This document shows positions 33,101 to 33,340 of a DNA stretch of 33,340 bases, one piece after another. How positions within the stretch are numbered: position 1 is the first letter of the stretch; each line of letters starts with the position of its first letter. The stretch is from IMG/VR virus record IMGVR_UViG_3300033182_000519, positions 1-33,340 of that record; one strand, given 5' to 3'. Under the pieces are notes generated by a model. That model saw nothing but the letters and a program-made list of their open reading frames with translations, did no database searches and was not told the DNA's origin. The stretch is from a virus. Made by a program: the position numbers and the translations under genes.

Positions 33101-33340
33101 AACTGTTCTGCCCAGTTTGCATTTGTTGGATCGTTCCAAACAACAGTTTGTTGGGAAAGATTTTTTCCGTTACTATCTACTAGTTGTTCGCTTGTAGAAA
33201 TAGATTTAAACTTTAATAAACCTTTAGCACACTTGTTACGCTTTGCATTATAAGAAAGCATACGTGCAATTCTTAATACACTTTCTTTTCTACTTGCAAG
33301 CTCTATAAAATTTTCTCTACTAGCAAGATCCACACGGAAA
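30154..33340 (-). CDS. Baseplate wedge protein, gp6-like, 5' end missing
   Basis: At least 1061 residues are visible; the frame is still open at the right edge (codons TTC CGT precede the GTG at 33333), so the true start lies outside. The first visible part, SRENFIELASRKESVLRIAR followed by MLSYNAKR, resembles the early region of T4-type gp6. Residues about 334-358 (numbered from 33333) contain NIRKNAPAQYYTQNRMITAE followed by DYN, the R-AP...Q-R..T..DY signature of gp6 and baseplate-J-like proteins. gp6 forms the ring that joins baseplate wedges. The remainder is beta-rich, and the C-terminal ~150 residues (VKYKILFGAEADTKVQAKFK, WDFGDRFYLSELTTYIL) look like the conserved end of the family. 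T4 gp6 is about 660 residues, so this is a longer form with extra insertions. It could instead be a gp6/gp7-type hybrid. The stop overlaps the giant gene's start by one base. Confidence 0.78.
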   Translation of the reverse strand, partial: FRVDLASRENFIELASRKESVLRIARMLSYNAKRNKCAKGLLKFKSISTSEQLVDSNGKNLSQQTVVWNDPTNANWAEQFTLILNAAMADNTEFGRSQGNATIEGIASQQYRFRTINSDVPIYTFNKTVAGKRMTFELVSTSFKNSNSIYEEAPVPGNQLGFVYRQDGRGPGSANSGFFLMFKQGSLEVADFAISVPTTNEKVSIDSKNINNDDVWLFKMTSNGAQSSQWAKVSSLMGNNIAYNSIENGIRNFYSIQTKENDKIDLVFADGVYGNLPQGPFRVYYRVSNGLTYNISPNEMRNISIAVRYQNKQGVEHTLTIGLGLDVTVGSASSAESIANIRKNAPAQYYTQNRMITAEDYNLAPLTSSQDILKVKAINRTSSGISRNFDVIDASGKYSSINVFADDGYIYKQEGLRSLSFKYTNRTQVITFIKNQLEPVFTSTDVYNFYLTKFSKILFTDTNTRWVSVTEDINKNTGYFQNYVDGGLLKVASYATNSLKYVLSGASIKFVPPEGKSFKKGKLVDTDATDSKQTSYIWTKVVSVSGDGTNAGRGILSTGLGPVVFSDIVPSGAIASRIVPKFVNDLSPTLETQIANFILLNIDFGLRYDRVTASWKIIQTANLSTNTPFSLGKAGDTTNENLDSSWMVAFIKKADEYVVRIRTLDYVFGSISQNRFYFDVNEKSYNSVTGEVAKDQVKILGINTASDLISPLVNDVVFEIDDTIKFDDGYESTDKVKIAFSDSDADGVIDNPESFEKVVGEDLDLNYLFFNETLDNYGSTVYELVDTETTPIRVYQKESLITSFDFWPGTEDEMLDGELVYFYDANEDRVKRVDLTTNTLVLESSYTANIGRKGIKFQYIHNASDNRRIDPSVSNIIDVFLLTRAYDIDYRRYLSGGSSVKPERPTTDSLSRSYGSSLNLIKSISDEIVFHPVKYKILFGAEADTKVQAKFKVVKNPSRSVNDNNLKVRIISAINSFFSVDNWDFGDRFYLSELTTYILGQVSLDVSNLVIVPRQADQGFGSLFEIQSQPDEIFISGAKVDDVEIVSAITTSEVGNNTSNT

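Overview
The window is a late structural region of a T4-like (contractile-tailed) phage. The DNA is AT-rich and every credible gene lies on the minus strand, so transcription runs from 33340 down to 1. Three things point to a marine T4-like myovirus of the cyanophage/pelagiphage type. First, there is a gp6-like baseplate wedge protein. Second, a run of fibre proteins shares an N-terminal module with a GYGE..NENF..LLENFA core. Third, three promoters match the T4-type late element (N)ATAAATA. Low GC would suit a SAR11 or Prochlorococcus-like host, but nothing here fixes the host, and no photosynthesis or metabolic marker genes are present.

Layout in the direction of transcription: (1) 33340-30154, a baseplate wedge protein cut by the window edge. 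(2) 30154-16412, one 4580-residue virion protein that fills about 41% of the window. It has a conserved N-terminus, a Trp-rich section, a central integrin-like FG-GAP beta-propeller with carbohydrate-binding-like modules inserted in its blades, repeated beta-strand modules and a conserved C-terminal motif. (3) A late promoter and a 213-residue putative virion protein. (4) 15739-4760, the fibre block: a tail-collar protein with a His-Ser-His motif, two long fibre proteins, a 2-oxoglutarate/Fe(II) oxygenase, a small protein that may be fibre-associated, a second late promoter, a fourth fibre paralog, and a pair of paralogous YGYGQ-type proteins. (5) A third late promoter and a tightly overlapped cassette (4698 to the left edge): a small conserved protein, four putative GT-A-type glycosyltransferases, one protein of unknown function and the start of another gene.

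The parts suggest a baseplate/fibre assembly module with its own decoration enzymes. Glycosyltransferases transcribed late from a virion-type promoter, together with a dioxygenase translationally coupled to a fibre gene, point to modification of fibre proteins (hydroxylation, glycosylation or both). That is an inference; the sequence shows only enzyme motifs, promoters and gene order. Genes abut or overlap by 1, 4, 11 or 16 bases almost everywhere, and no gene-free stretch longer than about 60 bases exists. No tRNA, CRISPR array, insertion sequence or convincing terminator was seen.
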